A stretch of DNA of 64,000 bases from contig NZ_CP053381.1 of the NCBI RefSeq assembly GCF_017868775.1, positions 682,001-746,000 on the forward strand, written 5' to 3'. Under the pieces are notes generated by a model. It had not been told where the DNA came from. It searched no databases and saw only the letters and a list, made by a program, of their open reading frames with translations. How positions within the stretch are numbered: position 1 is the stretch's first letter; every line of letters starts with the position of its first letter. The DNA is from Billgrantia sulfidoxydans. GTDB taxonomy: Bacteria; Pseudomonadota; Gammaproteobacteria; Pseudomonadales; Halomonadaceae. Both the position numbers and the translations under genes were made by a program. Below are positions 9,234 through 17,815 of the stretch, one piece after another.

Positions 9234-9252
9234 CTCAATCCCGCCACACTTG

Positions 9253-9627
9253 TTACTCCCAGCGATCGCGATAACGTTCCCTTGCCGCGACGATGGTGCG
9301 GTGGTGGGTGTCGGCCCAGGTCACTAGGGCCTGCATCGGTTCGAGGAAGGAGTGGCCGAGTTCAGTGAGGTCGTACTCCACGCGGGGAGGCACTTCCGGA
9401 TAAACCGTGCGGGTGATGAAGCCGTCCTGTTCCAAGTGCTTCAGCGTGCGCGAGAGCATCTGCTTGGAGATGTCGCCGATCTCGCGCATCAGCTCGTTGA
9501 AGCGCTTGGTGCCGGGCTGAAGGGTCAGCAGAACGAGGACGCTCCATTGATCGCCGATGCGGTCGAGTACGTCGCGAATGGGGCAGGGATTGTCGAATTC
9601 GGCAACCTCGGATTGTAGTTGAGTCAT
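9253..9627 (-). CDS. HxlR-family transcriptional regulator
   Basis: 124 residues forming one winged helix-turn-helix domain of the HxlR type: CPIRDVLDRIGDQWSVLVL near the N-terminus, then RFNELMREIGDISKQMLSRTL as the recognition region and a YDLTELG wing. Cys15, just before the domain, is at the place where HxlR members such as YodB and HypR sense electrophiles or disulfide stress, so redox sensing is plausible but not proven. It is divergent from an NAD(P)-binding protein gene 149 bp away, the usual arrangement of a repressor and its target. See the operator entry at 9727-9743. Confidence 0.93.
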   Translation of the reverse strand: MTQLQSEVAEFDNPCPIRDVLDRIGDQWSVLVLLTLQPGTKRFNELMREIGDISKQMLSRTLKHLEQDGFITRTVYPEVPPRVEYDLTELGHSFLEPMQALVTWADTHHRTIVAARERYRDRWE

Positions 9628-9689
9628 GGCGGGCTCCTTGGGCGCTCATGAGTCATCACGGTGTGACCGGGTCGCACCGCGGTGACTTC

Positions 9690-9718
9690 TTGCGGATGGA
9701 TGAGAAGTACCATAGTTT
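9690..9718 (+). promoter_or_regulatory. Candidate promoter of the NAD(P)-binding protein gene
   Basis: TTGCGG, 17 bp, TAGTTT on the plus strand. The operator-like inverted repeat begins 8 bp after the -10 element, that is around the expected transcription start, which would allow simple repression by the divergent HxlR protein. Confidence 0.45.
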
Positions 9719-9726
9719 GCCGCTTA

Positions 9727-9743
9727 GGTCTATTTGGTAGACC
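9727..9743. promoter_or_regulatory. Candidate HxlR operator
   Basis: Perfect 6-bp inverted repeat GGTCTA-N5-TAGACC in the hxlR-oxidoreductase divergent region, followed by another AGGTCT. The symmetry and position fit an operator for the dimeric HxlR protein. Confidence 0.55.
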
Positions 9744-9776
9744 AGGTCTCTATTTAAAACCTAGGAGGACTTAGTC

Positions 9777-10388
9777 ATGGCAAACGTCGCTCTCATCGGT
9801 GCTTCCGGCAACGCCGGCTCTCGTATCCTTGCGGAACTCTCCGAGCGCAGTCATATGGTGACTGCCATCGCCAGGCACCCCGAACGAATCGACAAGCTAC
9901 CGGGTGTCATGGCCCGCCATGGGGACGTTCACGACCGCGCGGGACTGGCCGATCTGCTGAGCGGCCACGATGCGGTGATCAGTTCGGTGCATTTCACGGC
10001 CACCGATATCGATGAGCTGATTGGCGCGGTACGCGACTCCGGTGTGAAGCGTTATCTGGTGGTGGGCGGCGCCGGCAGCCTCGAAGTCGCGCCGGGCCAG
10101 CGATTGATCGACCAGCCGGAGTTTCCGGCCGAGTACAAGGCGGAGGCGAGCGCAGGTGCGGCCTTCCTGGAGCGTCTGCGCACCGTCGATGACCTCGACT
10201 GGACCTTTCTGTCGCCTTCGGCGCTGTTCATCGCGGGGGAGCGGACCGGTAATTTCCGCCTCGGCAAGGATGCGCTGCTGAGTAACGAAAACGGTTCCAG
10301 CATTTCATTCGAAGACTACGCCATTGCCCTGGTCGATGAGCTCGAACGTCCTGCTCACGTGCGCCAGCGCTTTACCGTGGGCTATTGA
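9777..10388 (+). CDS. NAD(P)-binding atypical SDR protein
   Basis: 203 residues, a single Rossmann domain with the dinucleotide-binding loop GASGNAG at residues 8-14 and Arg/His-rich ARHPER after the second strand. Members of this NAD(P)H-binding group include azoreductase- and quinone-reductase-like proteins. The catalytic Tyr-Lys pair of classical SDRs is not obvious, as in many of these atypical members. AGGAGG lies 8 nt before the start. The gene is divergent from an HxlR regulator, suggesting induction by electrophiles or disulfide stress. A strong terminator follows, so it is a single-gene unit. Confidence 0.85.
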   Translation: MANVALIGASGNAGSRILAELSERSHMVTAIARHPERIDKLPGVMARHGDVHDRAGLADLLSGHDAVISSVHFTATDIDELIGAVRDSGVKRYLVVGGAGSLEVAPGQRLIDQPEFPAEYKAEASAGAAFLERLRTVDDLDWTFLSPSALFIAGERTGNFRLGKDALLSNENGSSISFEDYAIALVDELERPAHVRQRFTVGY

Positions 10389-10429
10389 GCCGAGGCCAGC
10401 CCGGGGCTGCCAATGAACGTCTTGCGTGA

Positions 10430-10454
10430 CCCGCCCAGGAGGCGGGTTTTTTCT
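10430..10454 (+). terminator. Rho-independent terminator
   Basis: Stem CCCGCC / GGCGGG with a CAGGA loop followed by six T residues, 42 bp after the NAD(P)-binding protein gene. Confidence 0.9.
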
Positions 10455-10516
10455 CTGCAGGATCCGCTAAAGTAGACGGGCGGGAGGCAGCGAGGCGTCA
10501 CGAAACGGGAGGGCCA

Positions 10517-11002
10517 ATGGAAAAGGTGCTGGTCAGCGCCTGCCTGCTGGGCAGGCGGGTACGCTACGACGGCGGGGCCAAGAGCCTGGCCTCGGAGATC
10601 CTCGCGCAGTGGCAGGCCGAGGGTCGGGTGATTTCGGTTTGTCCCGAGGTCGATGCCGGCCTGCCCACGCCCCGGGCACCCGCCGAAATCATCGCCGGCG
10701 ATGGGGGTGGGGTACTCGCCGGTTCGGCGCAGGTCGTCGATCGCGACGGTGTCGATCTCACCGAGGTGTTTCGGCAGGGAGCCTCGCTGGCGCTCCAGCT
10801 GTGCCGGGAGCATGCCATCAAGGTGGCGGTCCTTACCGAGTACAGCCCCTCCTGCGGCAGCACGCAGGTTTACGACGGCAGCTTCTCGGGAGAGAAACGG
10901 GCCGGTGCCGGTGTTACCGCGGCGCTGCTTCGCCAGCACGGAGTGCAAGTCTTCGGCCAGCAGGACATCGCCGAGGCATGGCGGGTCATAGCGGCGCTCT
11001 AG
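10517..11002 (+). CDS. DUF523 protein, TudS-like 4Fe-4S desulfidase candidate
   Basis: 161 residues covering the whole DUF523 domain. Three conserved cysteines are visible: Cys9 (SACLLG), Cys42 (SVCPE) and Cys113 (SPSCGS). In TudS, a DUF523 enzyme that removes sulfur from thiouracil, three such cysteines hold a 4Fe-4S cluster whose free iron takes the sulfur. The same activity here, possibly on damaged or salvaged thio-nucleobases, is inference from the family. It is cytoplasmic and appears to be a single gene between a terminator and the DUF2157 operon. Cys96 is an extra, probably non-ligand cysteine. Confidence 0.88.
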   Translation: MEKVLVSACLLGRRVRYDGGAKSLASEILAQWQAEGRVISVCPEVDAGLPTPRAPAEIIAGDGGGVLAGSAQVVDRDGVDLTEVFRQGASLALQLCREHAIKVAVLTEYSPSCGSTQVYDGSFSGEKRAGAGVTAALLRQHGVQVFGQQDIAEAWRVIAAL

Positions 11003-11085
11003 CAAGCCTGGCTATCCAGACGGCTCTCGCGATGCGCTGTACTCTGCTATAAGCCAGGTGACAGAAAGGCAATCAAGGACACGAC

Positions 11086-12084
11086 ATGGCCTCCATTCGC
11101 CGTGAGCTGGTGGGGTTGATCGAGCGCGGCGCGATTCCGCGTGACCAGGTGCCAAGGGCGGTCGCGCTTTCCGGGTTGCACCCATCCGGGCAGGCCTGGG
11201 CGGTGTTCCTGGACCGGCTGCTGCTATGGCTGGGCACGCTGGCGCTGACCTGTGGGCTGCTGTTTCTTATCGCCTACAACTGGACCGAGATGGGACGCTG
11301 GCTGCGCTTCGGGCTGGTGCAGGCGGCGCTGTTGGCAGCCATCGGCGTCTATTGGTGGGCCGAAGGGCGCGGCGGAGCGGGTGGCGGCATAAAAGCAGCC
11401 ATGGTGGCGCGGGCGGCACTCATGGCGGCCTCGCTGCTGCTGGGCGCGCTGCTGGCGCTGTTCGGCCAGGTGTACCAGACCGGGGCCGACCCTTGGCAGC
11501 TGTTCTTCTTCTGGGCCGTGCTGATGCTGCCCTGGACCCTGGTGGCGCGATTCGATGCGCTCTGGGTGCTGTGGCTGGGGCTGCTCAATCTTGCGCTGGC
11601 GCTCTACTTCCGCACCTGGGGAGGGGCGTTCGATCTCTTTTTCGATAGCGACACCGCCGCGCTGTGGGGGCTGTTCGCCCTCAATACCGCGGCGTTGGCA
11701 CTGTGGGAGCTGGGCGCGCGACGCTGGCGCTGGTTGGCGGCCGGATGGGCCACCCGCCTGCTGGCGCTGGGCAGCGGCATTCCCCTGACCCTGCTGGTGA
11801 TCATCTTGATCTTCGATGAGCGGGCCGATGTCTCGCCTGCCATCCTGGCCTATCCGCTCTGGCTGGCGGCGCTTTATGCCGTCTACCGCCACTGGCGGCC
11901 GGATCTGTTCATGCTGGCGGGCGGCTGTTTGTCGGTGATCGCCGTTGTCACCCTGTTCCTGGCCCGCCACCTGCTGTGGCAGGCCGAGGCGGGCGGCTTC
12001 CTGCTGCTGGCCGTGGTGGTACTGGCGCTGGGGGCCGCGGCGGCGGTCTGGCTCAAGCGGCTGCATGTGGAGATGTCGTCGTGA
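11086..12084 (+). CDS. DUF2157 membrane protein
   Basis: 332 residues. A soluble N-terminal stretch (about residues 1-40, with the pattern LVGLIERGAIPRDQV) precedes eight or so closely packed hydrophobic helices, typical of DUF2157. The role of the family is unknown. It is the first gene of a three-gene operon, overlapping the next by 4 bp (GTGA), with DUF4401 and GDYXXLXY genes following. This order is a recurrent bacterial set, so the three products probably form one inner-membrane system. Confidence 0.88.
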   Translation: MASIRRELVGLIERGAIPRDQVPRAVALSGLHPSGQAWAVFLDRLLLWLGTLALTCGLLFLIAYNWTEMGRWLRFGLVQAALLAAIGVYWWAEGRGGAGGGIKAAMVARAALMAASLLLGALLALFGQVYQTGADPWQLFFFWAVLMLPWTLVARFDALWVLWLGLLNLALALYFRTWGGAFDLFFDSDTAALWGLFALNTAALALWELGARRWRWLAAGWATRLLALGSGIPLTLLVIILIFDERADVSPAILAYPLWLAALYAVYRHWRPDLFMLAGGCLSVIAVVTLFLARHLLWQAEAGGFLLLAVVVLALGAAAAVWLKRLHVEMSS

Positions 12085-13166
12085 CGCTCAGGGACAGACT
12101 CGCCCAGGCCGGTATCGAGGTTACGCCAGACGAAGGTTCGCCAGCCCTCGAGACGCCCTGGTTCGTGCGGGCATTGCAGGCGTTCTCGGGCTGGTTGGCC
12201 GCCCTGTTCCTGCTCGGCTTCCTCGCCATGGGGGCGGTGTTCGTGCTCGAAAGCAGCGCTGCCGCCGCCACCCTGGGGCTGGTCATGATCGCCGGCGCCT
12301 GTATCGCGCTGCAGAAGGCCAAGGGCGACTTTCTGGAACACCTGGCGCTGGCCGCGAGCCTGGCGGGGCAATTGCTGGTGGCCTGGGCGGTGGGTAATGC
12401 GCTGGGTGACATGACCGCCGGCTTCTGGTGGTCGCTGCTGGTGCTCCAGGTCATCCTTGCCATGGTCATGCCGAGCCTGACCCACCGTAGTTTCTCAGCC
12501 TTCGCGGCGAGCCTGGCACTCTATCTGGCGTTGGCCGAAGGGGTATCGGCGCCCTCCCTGGCTGGCGGCCTGGTGCTGCTGGCGCTGGTCGTCCTCTTTC
12601 TCAACGAGTTTCGCTGGCCGACCCGAGTGCGGGCAGTGGAGGCGCTGGGCCTCGGCCTGCTGCTTGGCCTGGTGGCTCTCCAGGTCATGGCGTACCTTGG
12701 CCAGCCGCAGCTCGGCTGGCATGACGATTCCGGCGTCAGCCTGACCTGGCTGGAACCCTGGGCCGGAAATGTCCTGGGTGCGCTGGCGCTCTTGCTGCTG
12801 CTCAGGCAGCTCTTCATGCGCCATGCCCAGGTCATGGTGCCGAGCGTTCGCCTGGCCGCCTATGGGGCCGTGGTGCTCTTGCTGCTCCTTTCGCTGCGGG
12901 CCCATGGCTTGATCCAGGGCGGCGCGGTGATGATGTTGGGCTTTGCCATTGGCCACCGGCTGGTGATGGGGAGCGGCGTGCTGCTGTTGCTGCTCTCCAT
13001 CGCCAATTATTACTACTGGCTCGAGGCGACCCTGCTGGCCAAGGCACTGACGTTGTTCGCCATCGGCGTAGTGCTGCTGGCGGTACGCTGGGCGCTGCGC
13101 CGCGGGTGGCCAATCGAAGGAAACGACGAGGACAGGGCCGATGCGGGGAAGGGAGCAAGCCAATGA
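12081..13166 (+). CDS. DUF4401 membrane protein
   Basis: 361 residues starting at GTG 12081, which overlaps the stop of the DUF2157 gene. A short cytoplasmic lead (TLRDRLAQAGI) is followed by about ten hydrophobic segments rich in Leu, Val and Ala. This matches DUF4401, the usual partner of DUF2157 and GDYXXLXY proteins. It has no catalytic motif that I recognise. Translational coupling on both sides (GTGA before, ATGA after) indicates near-equal expression with its neighbours. Confidence 0.87.
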   Translation: MTLRDRLAQAGIEVTPDEGSPALETPWFVRALQAFSGWLAALFLLGFLAMGAVFVLESSAAAATLGLVMIAGACIALQKAKGDFLEHLALAASLAGQLLVAWAVGNALGDMTAGFWWSLLVLQVILAMVMPSLTHRSFSAFAASLALYLALAEGVSAPSLAGGLVLLALVVLFLNEFRWPTRVRAVEALGLGLLLGLVALQVMAYLGQPQLGWHDDSGVSLTWLEPWAGNVLGALALLLLLRQLFMRHAQVMVPSVRLAAYGAVVLLLLLSLRAHGLIQGGAVMMLGFAIGHRLVMGSGVLLLLLSIANYYYWLEATLLAKALTLFAIGVVLLAVRWALRRGWPIEGNDEDRADAGKGASQ

Positions 13167-13699
13167 TCGCGACAGCCAAGCGCGACAGGGTCGTGGTGGC
13201 GGCGGCACTGGTGCTGATCCTGGCGCTGGTCAACTGGAGCATCTGGGCCAAGGAGCGCCACCTGGCCGAGGGTGAAGTGGTGTATCTGGAGCTGGCGCCG
13301 GTGGACCCGCGCTCGCTGATCCAGGGCGACTACATGGCGTTGAACTTCGAGATCGGCAACCAGATCCAGGATGCGCTGTATGAAAGGCTCTGGCAGAGCG
13401 GTGCACTGCATGCCGCCGATGGGCATGTCGTCGTCCGCCTGGATGCGCAGCGCGTGGCGCATTTCCAGCGCCTAGGCGGTGAGGAGAAGGCGCTGGGCAC
13501 CGACGAGCTGCGCCTGCGCTACCGGGTGCGCAATGGCCGCGTGCGGTTCGCCACCGACGCCTTCTTCTTCCAGGAAGGCCACGCCGAGCGCTACGAACCC
13601 GCACGCTACGGGCAGTTCCGCGTCAACGAGCGCGGCGAGCCGCTGCTCGTCTCCATGCACGATGCGGAGTTGGAGCTGCTCGGGAAGATGGAGCGGTAG
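13163..13699 (+). CDS. GDYXXLXY-domain protein
   Basis: 178 residues. One N-terminal membrane anchor (about residues 10-27) is followed by a periplasmic-type domain. The signature appears as QGDYMALNF, which matches GDYXXLXY with Phe in place of the last Tyr, preceded by the usual PVDPRSLI. Family function is unknown. It starts at ATG 13163 overlapping the DUF4401 stop by 4 bp. In this operon it is likely the soluble partner of the two polytopic proteins. Confidence 0.88.
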   Translation: MIATAKRDRVVVAAALVLILALVNWSIWAKERHLAEGEVVYLELAPVDPRSLIQGDYMALNFEIGNQIQDALYERLWQSGALHAADGHVVVRLDAQRVAHFQRLGGEEKALGTDELRLRYRVRNGRVRFATDAFFFQEGHAERYEPARYGQFRVNERGEPLLVSMHDAELELLGKMER

Positions 13700-13874
13700 C
13701 GTCTTCCCTATCCCTCACCGTCGTGTGTCGTACCGACGTCGGCGGATAGCGCGCTGGCGTTCGCGGCGGCGCTGACGGGCCAGGGCGTTGCCGTTGGCCA
13801 ACTGGACCGGGAGCTCGATTACTGACGAGTTGGAACGGCTCGGGAAATGGCAGCCTTGGCTGCTCTGCGTGCCT

Positions 13875-14627
13875 TTAACCCAGGCCGAATAGCGCATGTG
13901 CCAGGTGCCCGCTGAGGAAGGCGAGGCCGGCAGCGGCGCCGCCCATCAGCAGGGTTCGGATGCCGGAACGCAGCACCGGCCCCTCATGGACCAGGCTCTT
14001 GAGCATCCCGATGCCGAAGAACATCGCACCGGCAATGACAAGGCTTGCCAGGAACTGTGTGGTCGTATCCAGGCCTGGCAACGCATAGGGCAGCAGGGGC
14101 ATGGCGCCGACGACGATGAAAGCGAAGAAGGTGGTCAACGCGGCGCGCAGGGGGTTCAATCCGACGGGTGGCAGGAAATGTTCCTCCTTGAGCATGGTGT
14201 CCACCCAGACATCATGATCGTTGGTCAGCGTCTCGACCACTGTCTCCAGCAGCTCCCCCTCGAAGCCTTTTGCCCGGAAGATCTGGCGAATTTCTTCTCG
14301 CTCCCCATCGGGGATGAGCTGGATATGGTGACGTTCGCGGCGGGCGACACTGTCGATATGCTCCTGTTGCGCCTGGGAAGCCTCGTAGTTGCTGACTGCC
14401 ATGCTGAAGCCGTCGGCGAGTAGGTTGGCGAAACCGAGAACCAAGGCAACCGTGGGTGAGAAGCCCGCGCCGAAAGCGCCTGAAACGACGGCAAATGTCG
14501 TGACGCAACCATCGATACCGCCCAGTACCGCATCGGGCATACTGCTCGCTGAAGGCGCCTGAGACAGGCGTGCCTTGACTGCCTCGGGGCGATGTTCGGG
14601 TTCGAGATCTTCATGGCCGTGTCGCAT
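13875..14627 (-). CDS. VIT/CCC1-family metal transporter
   Basis: About 250 residues from ATG 14627; a longer frame to 14747 exists but its extra N-terminus looks random. The VIT1/CCC1 core is clear: DAVLGGIDGCVTTFAVVSG in the first helix, then LVLGFANLLADGFSMAVSNY, then three C-terminal helices. Family members move Fe2+ or Mn2+ out of the cytoplasm. The charged loop between helices 2 and 3 has several Glu and His (QAQQEHID, ERHHIQ), as in the metal-binding domain of plant VIT1. The neighbours do not point to one metal. Confidence 0.9.
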   Translation of the reverse strand: MRHGHEDLEPEHRPEAVKARLSQAPSASSMPDAVLGGIDGCVTTFAVVSGAFGAGFSPTVALVLGFANLLADGFSMAVSNYEASQAQQEHIDSVARRERHHIQLIPDGEREEIRQIFRAKGFEGELLETVVETLTNDHDVWVDTMLKEEHFLPPVGLNPLRAALTTFFAFIVVGAMPLLPYALPGLDTTTQFLASLVIAGAMFFGIGMLKSLVHEGPVLRSGIRTLLMGGAAAGLAFLSGHLAHALFGLG

Positions 14628-14873
14628 GGGAGCATCCGCAGAATGGGAATACCGGTATCGGCTTATTCCAAAGGTAGAAGAAGAGGGCAAGTAGTAAGGT
14701 AGAAGGGAGGGGATTCTGCGGATGAGTAGCCACACTCCCTTTGCCAAGTATCAGCCGCGCAGGCCGATCAGCTCTTGCAGCCCAGCGGATCGGGGAACCA
14801 GCACTACGAACAGTCCCAGTGCCTGCGAACGGCCTGCAGCTAACGAAATAGCGAATCTACAAGGAGATGACGC

Positions 14874-15506
14874 GTGGAGTGGTGGACCTGGATGACCTTC
14901 GTCGGGGTGATAACGGCCCTGATCATTTTCCCCGGGCCGGTGGCGCTGCTATGCACCACGCATGGCCTGCGCTTTGGGCGGCACCGCGCCTTCGCCACGG
15001 TGCTGGGCGGCGGTGTGGCGTCACTGGTGTTGATGACGCTTTCCGCCTTGGGGCTTGGTGCCGTGCTCGCCACCTCGGAAACGGCTTTCTTCGTGCTGAA
15101 ACTGCTGGGCGGCGCCTACCTGATCTATCTGGGCTTGCAGGCCTGGTTGGCTAAGCCCCAGTCGCCGCTGGCCGATGCGCCAGCGGCGGTGAAGGGGCAG
15201 TCCGTAACCGCCCTGTTCCGCCAGGGATTCCTGGTGGGTATCGGCAACCCCAAGGACCTGCTGTTCTTCGCTGCCCTGTTTCCCAACTTCATCTCCATCG
15301 GCGAACCGCAATTGATGCAGTTCGTCATCCTGGCGCTGACCTGGCTGGTCATCGACACGACCTTGATGACGCTCTACGCCACTCTGGGTTCGGGGCTGGG
15401 CCGCTGGTTCGATAGCCCCGGTAGGATGCGGGCGTTTCATCGCACTACCGGGGGCTTGTTCCTGGGCGCCGGCGGCACGCTGATCGTCTCGAGCGCCAAC
15501 AAGTAG
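14874..15506 (+). CDS. LysE/RhtB-family amino-acid exporter
   Basis: 210 residues with about six membrane helices, the normal size for the family. The N-terminal FPGPVALLCTTHGLRFG and the internal GNPKDLLFF motifs are those of LysE/RhtB translocators, which export amino acids such as homoserine, threonine or lysine. The start is GTG 14874 with AAGGAG 7 nt before it. No adjacent dedicated regulator is present, unlike the second LysE gene in this window at 22.5 kb. The substrate is not predictable. Confidence 0.9.
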   Translation: MEWWTWMTFVGVITALIIFPGPVALLCTTHGLRFGRHRAFATVLGGGVASLVLMTLSALGLGAVLATSETAFFVLKLLGGAYLIYLGLQAWLAKPQSPLADAPAAVKGQSVTALFRQGFLVGIGNPKDLLFFAALFPNFISIGEPQLMQFVILALTWLVIDTTLMTLYATLGSGLGRWFDSPGRMRAFHRTTGGLFLGAGGTLIVSSANK

Positions 15507-15637
15507 GCGGCGCGAAAATCGGTTCAGCATGCTTGGCTCGATGGAAAACCCTTAACACGCTATCTTTCCCCTACTGCACGCGTCCCTCTTTCCGCCGGGG
15601 AGCGGGGCGCTTCGACACTCTGTTATCTGGAGCACTC

Positions 15638-16501
15638 ATGAGCCAAGGAAACGAGTACGTACCGCCGAAGGTGTGGAAATGGGAGAAGGCGAGCGGTGGG
15701 CAGTTTGCCAACATCAACCGGCCCATCGCCGGCCCCACCCACGACAAGGAGCGGCCGGTCGGCAAGCATCCATTCCAGCTCTATTCGCTGGCCACGCCCA
15801 ACGGGGTCAAGGTCGGCATCATGCTCGAGGAACTGCTGGCGCTGGGCCACACTGGCGCCGAGTACGATGCCTGGCTGATCCGAATTGGTGAGGGCGAACA
15901 GTTCAGCAGCGGCTTCGTCGAGGTCAACCCGAACTCCAAGATCCCGGCGCTGATGGATCACAGCACCACGCCGCCCACCCGGGTGTTCGAGTCGGGTTCG
16001 ATCCTGCTCTACCTGGCCGAGAAGTTCGGCGAGTTCCTGCCCCGCGATCATGCCGGGCGCACCGAGACGCTGAACTGGCTGTTCTGGCAGATGGGCAGCG
16101 CACCCTACCTGGGCGGCGGCTTCGGCCACTTCTACGCCTACGCGCCCACCAAGATCGAGTACGCCATCGATCGCTTCGCCATGGAGGCCAAGCGGCAGCT
16201 CGATGTGCTGGACCGGCGCCTGGCCGAGAGCCGCTACCTGGGTGGCGACGACTATACCATCGCCGATATCGCCAGCTGGGCCTGGTACGGGCAGCTGGCG
16301 CTGAACCGCGTCTACGATGCCGGCGAGTTCTTGCAGGTGCAGGAGTACGAGCACGTGCAGCGCTGGGCCAAGGAGATCGACGCCCGTCCGGCGGTGCAGC
16401 GCGGGCGCATGGTCAACCGGACCTTCGGCCCACAGGAGATGCAGCTGCACGAGCGCCACGATGCCAGCGACTTCGAGAACAACACTCAGGACAAGCGCTA
16501 G
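15638..16501 (+). CDS. yghU: Glutathione-dependent disulfide-bond oxidoreductase YghU
   Basis: 287 residues. The N-terminal extension before the thioredoxin fold (PPKVWKWE and GGQFANINRPIAG) is the hallmark of the YghU/YfcG group of GST-like proteins. The thioredoxin domain has PNGVKV and, later, the glutathione-contacting segments IPAL and ESGSIL, followed by an all-helical C-terminal domain. Known members bind two glutathiones and reduce disulfides or organic hydroperoxides. GGAG lies 7 nt before ATG 15638; a longer in-frame extension to 15533 is not supported. It acts in the cytoplasm and likely belongs to peroxide and thiol defence. Confidence 0.93.
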   Translation: MSQGNEYVPPKVWKWEKASGGQFANINRPIAGPTHDKERPVGKHPFQLYSLATPNGVKVGIMLEELLALGHTGAEYDAWLIRIGEGEQFSSGFVEVNPNSKIPALMDHSTTPPTRVFESGSILLYLAEKFGEFLPRDHAGRTETLNWLFWQMGSAPYLGGGFGHFYAYAPTKIEYAIDRFAMEAKRQLDVLDRRLAESRYLGGDDYTIADIASWAWYGQLALNRVYDAGEFLQVQEYEHVQRWAKEIDARPAVQRGRMVNRTFGPQEMQLHERHDASDFENNTQDKR

Positions 16502-16591
16502 GGACGGCGGGCATGGCCGAGTGCTCCATTGGACAGCCTTGGGGCGCTCTGGCATGCTTCGCGCTTCGCGAAAACTGCCCAAGAGAAGCCC

Positions 16592-16933
16592 ATGAGCGCG
16601 CTGCCGAACTGCCCCGCCTGCCATTCCGAGTACACCTACGAAGTCGCCGGCATGTACGCCTGCCCCGAGTGCGGTCACGAGTGGTCGAGCGTGGCGGGTG
16701 AGGGAGAGCCTGGCGACGAGAAGGTGGTGCACGATGCCAACGGCAACGTGCTGCAGGACGGCGACAGCGTCACCGTGATCAAGGATCTCAAGGTCAAGGG
16801 CACCTCGTCGGTGGTCAAGGTGGGCACCAAGGTGAAGGGCATTCGCCTGGTGGAGGGCGACCACGATATCGATTGCAAGATCGATGGCTTCGGGCCGATG
16901 AAGCTGAAATCGGAGTTCGTCAAGAAGGCGTAG
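16592..16933 (+). CDS. yjdM: Zinc-ribbon protein YjdM (PhnA-like)
   Basis: 113 residues. An N-terminal zinc ribbon has two Cys pairs (CPAC at residues 7-10 and CPEC at about 24-27), followed by a small beta-barrel with [15 protein letters not shown] and ending LKSEFVKK. This is the YjdM/PhnA family, historically tied to phosphonate use by gene position only; its true role is unclear. The start at 16592 has only a weak purine-rich site upstream. Directly after the stop lies the truncated deaminase pseudogene, so a deletion junction may be very close to its 3' end. Confidence 0.92.
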   Translation: MSALPNCPACHSEYTYEVAGMYACPECGHEWSSVAGEGEPGDEKVVHDANGNVLQDGDSVTVIKDLKVKGTSSVVKVGTKVKGIRLVEGDHDIDCKIDGFGPMKLKSEFVKKA

Positions 16934-16934
16934 G

Positions 16935-17344
16935 CGGCCATTCGGCTCGGTACTCGTCGATGGCGATGGGCGGATGCTGGCCGAAGGGCACAACCAGGTG
17001 GCTTCCGGTGACAGAACTCGCCACCCCGAATTCGAACTGGCGCGCTGGGCGGCGGCGAACATGAGCCCGGCTGCGCGTGCCGCGGCTACCGTTTATACCT
17101 CAGGGGAGCACTGTCCGATGTGCGCCGCGGCACATGGCTGGGTCGGGCTGGGGCGTATCGTTTATGCCAGTTCCTCCGAGCAGCTCTCCGGCTGGCTCGC
17201 TGAGCTGGGTGCTCCTGCAGCCCCGTGCGTTCCCTGCCGATTCAGGAAGTCGCGCCGGGCGTTATCGTGGAAGGGCCGGCGCCTGGGCTGGCAGAGCGGG
17301 TCCGTGAGCTGCACTACCGCTTCTATGGCAGCAATCGCGCCTGA
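16935..17344 (+). pseudogene. Nucleoside/tRNA-type deaminase remnant, 5'-truncated and frameshifted
   Basis: In frame from just after the yjdM stop one can read PFGSVLVDGDGRMLAEGHN, then RHPEFELA and TSGEHCPMCAAA, the zinc-site layout of cytidine/guanine deaminase-type proteins. The usual first 25-30 residues are missing. At about 17220-17225 the frame must slip: a C run appears to be one C short, and the rest (VRSLPIQEVAPGVIVEG to a stop at 17342) is in another frame. The normal HAE motif is HPE. With three lesions it is most likely non-functional. A sequencing error could explain only the frameshift. Confidence 0.8.
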
Positions 17345-17433
17345 CGCCCTTGTCGTCGAAGTAGAGCCCAGCAGCACGACTCGCGGTGCCAATGTCGACC
17401 CGCCTGCCAGTAATAGGGCGCGAGGCTAGGTCG

Positions 17434-17655
17434 TCATTCCTCCTGCGCGATGAGAGCGTCGGCCAATGCCCGTGAAGCAAGGGCGAACTCCACGCGGGCC
17501 GCACTGAGGGCGCTCAGGTCCTTGCAGGATCCATCGCCCTCCAGGCGGTCGAGCTGTATCTTGGCCATGACCAAGCGCTTGCAGAGTGCTTCGTTGAGGC
17601 GTGGTTGCACCACCTCGCCGGGAGAAGTTCCCGTAATATTCAGCATGTTAGTCAT
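17434..17655 (-). CDS. Small hypothetical protein
   Basis: 73 residues from ATG 17655, which has a GGGGGG-containing site about 6 nt upstream; a longer frame to 17709 seems less likely. The product is mostly alpha-helical (NEALCKRLVMAKIQLDRL, then AARVEFALASRALADALI) with two cysteines, no signal peptide and no membrane segment. I recognise no family. It lies between two decayed genes, so it could itself be a local orphan. Confidence 0.5.
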   Translation of the reverse strand: MTNMLNITGTSPGEVVQPRLNEALCKRLVMAKIQLDRLEGDGSCKDLSALSAARVEFALASRALADALIAQEE

Positions 17656-17815
17656 CACGTTCCCCCCTGCGTCACTCGGACAGACAAGCGCCGCGATGCC
17701 CCTCGCCAAACGCTTATCTGCATTATCGGCCGAGGCTGAAGGAACTGAAGCGCGGGTGAAGGGGTGCGTGATCCGGCACCGCCGTCGAGGCGGTGCGGCG
17801 GTGCGGCACGAAGGT

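Noticed and set aside
13715..13897. 60-codon minus-strand ORF after the GDYXXLXY gene
   Set aside because: No ribosome site, overlaps the end of the VIT gene and has no family.
14628..14747. 40-codon N-terminal extension of the VIT transporter
   Set aside because: The extension is not similar to family N-termini and no better ribosome site precedes it; ATG 14627 fits the family.
17776..17796. GCACCGCC/GGCGGTGC hairpin after the rlpA-like gene as a terminator
   Set aside because: The stem is good but no T tract follows on the minus strand, so it is not listed as a terminator.
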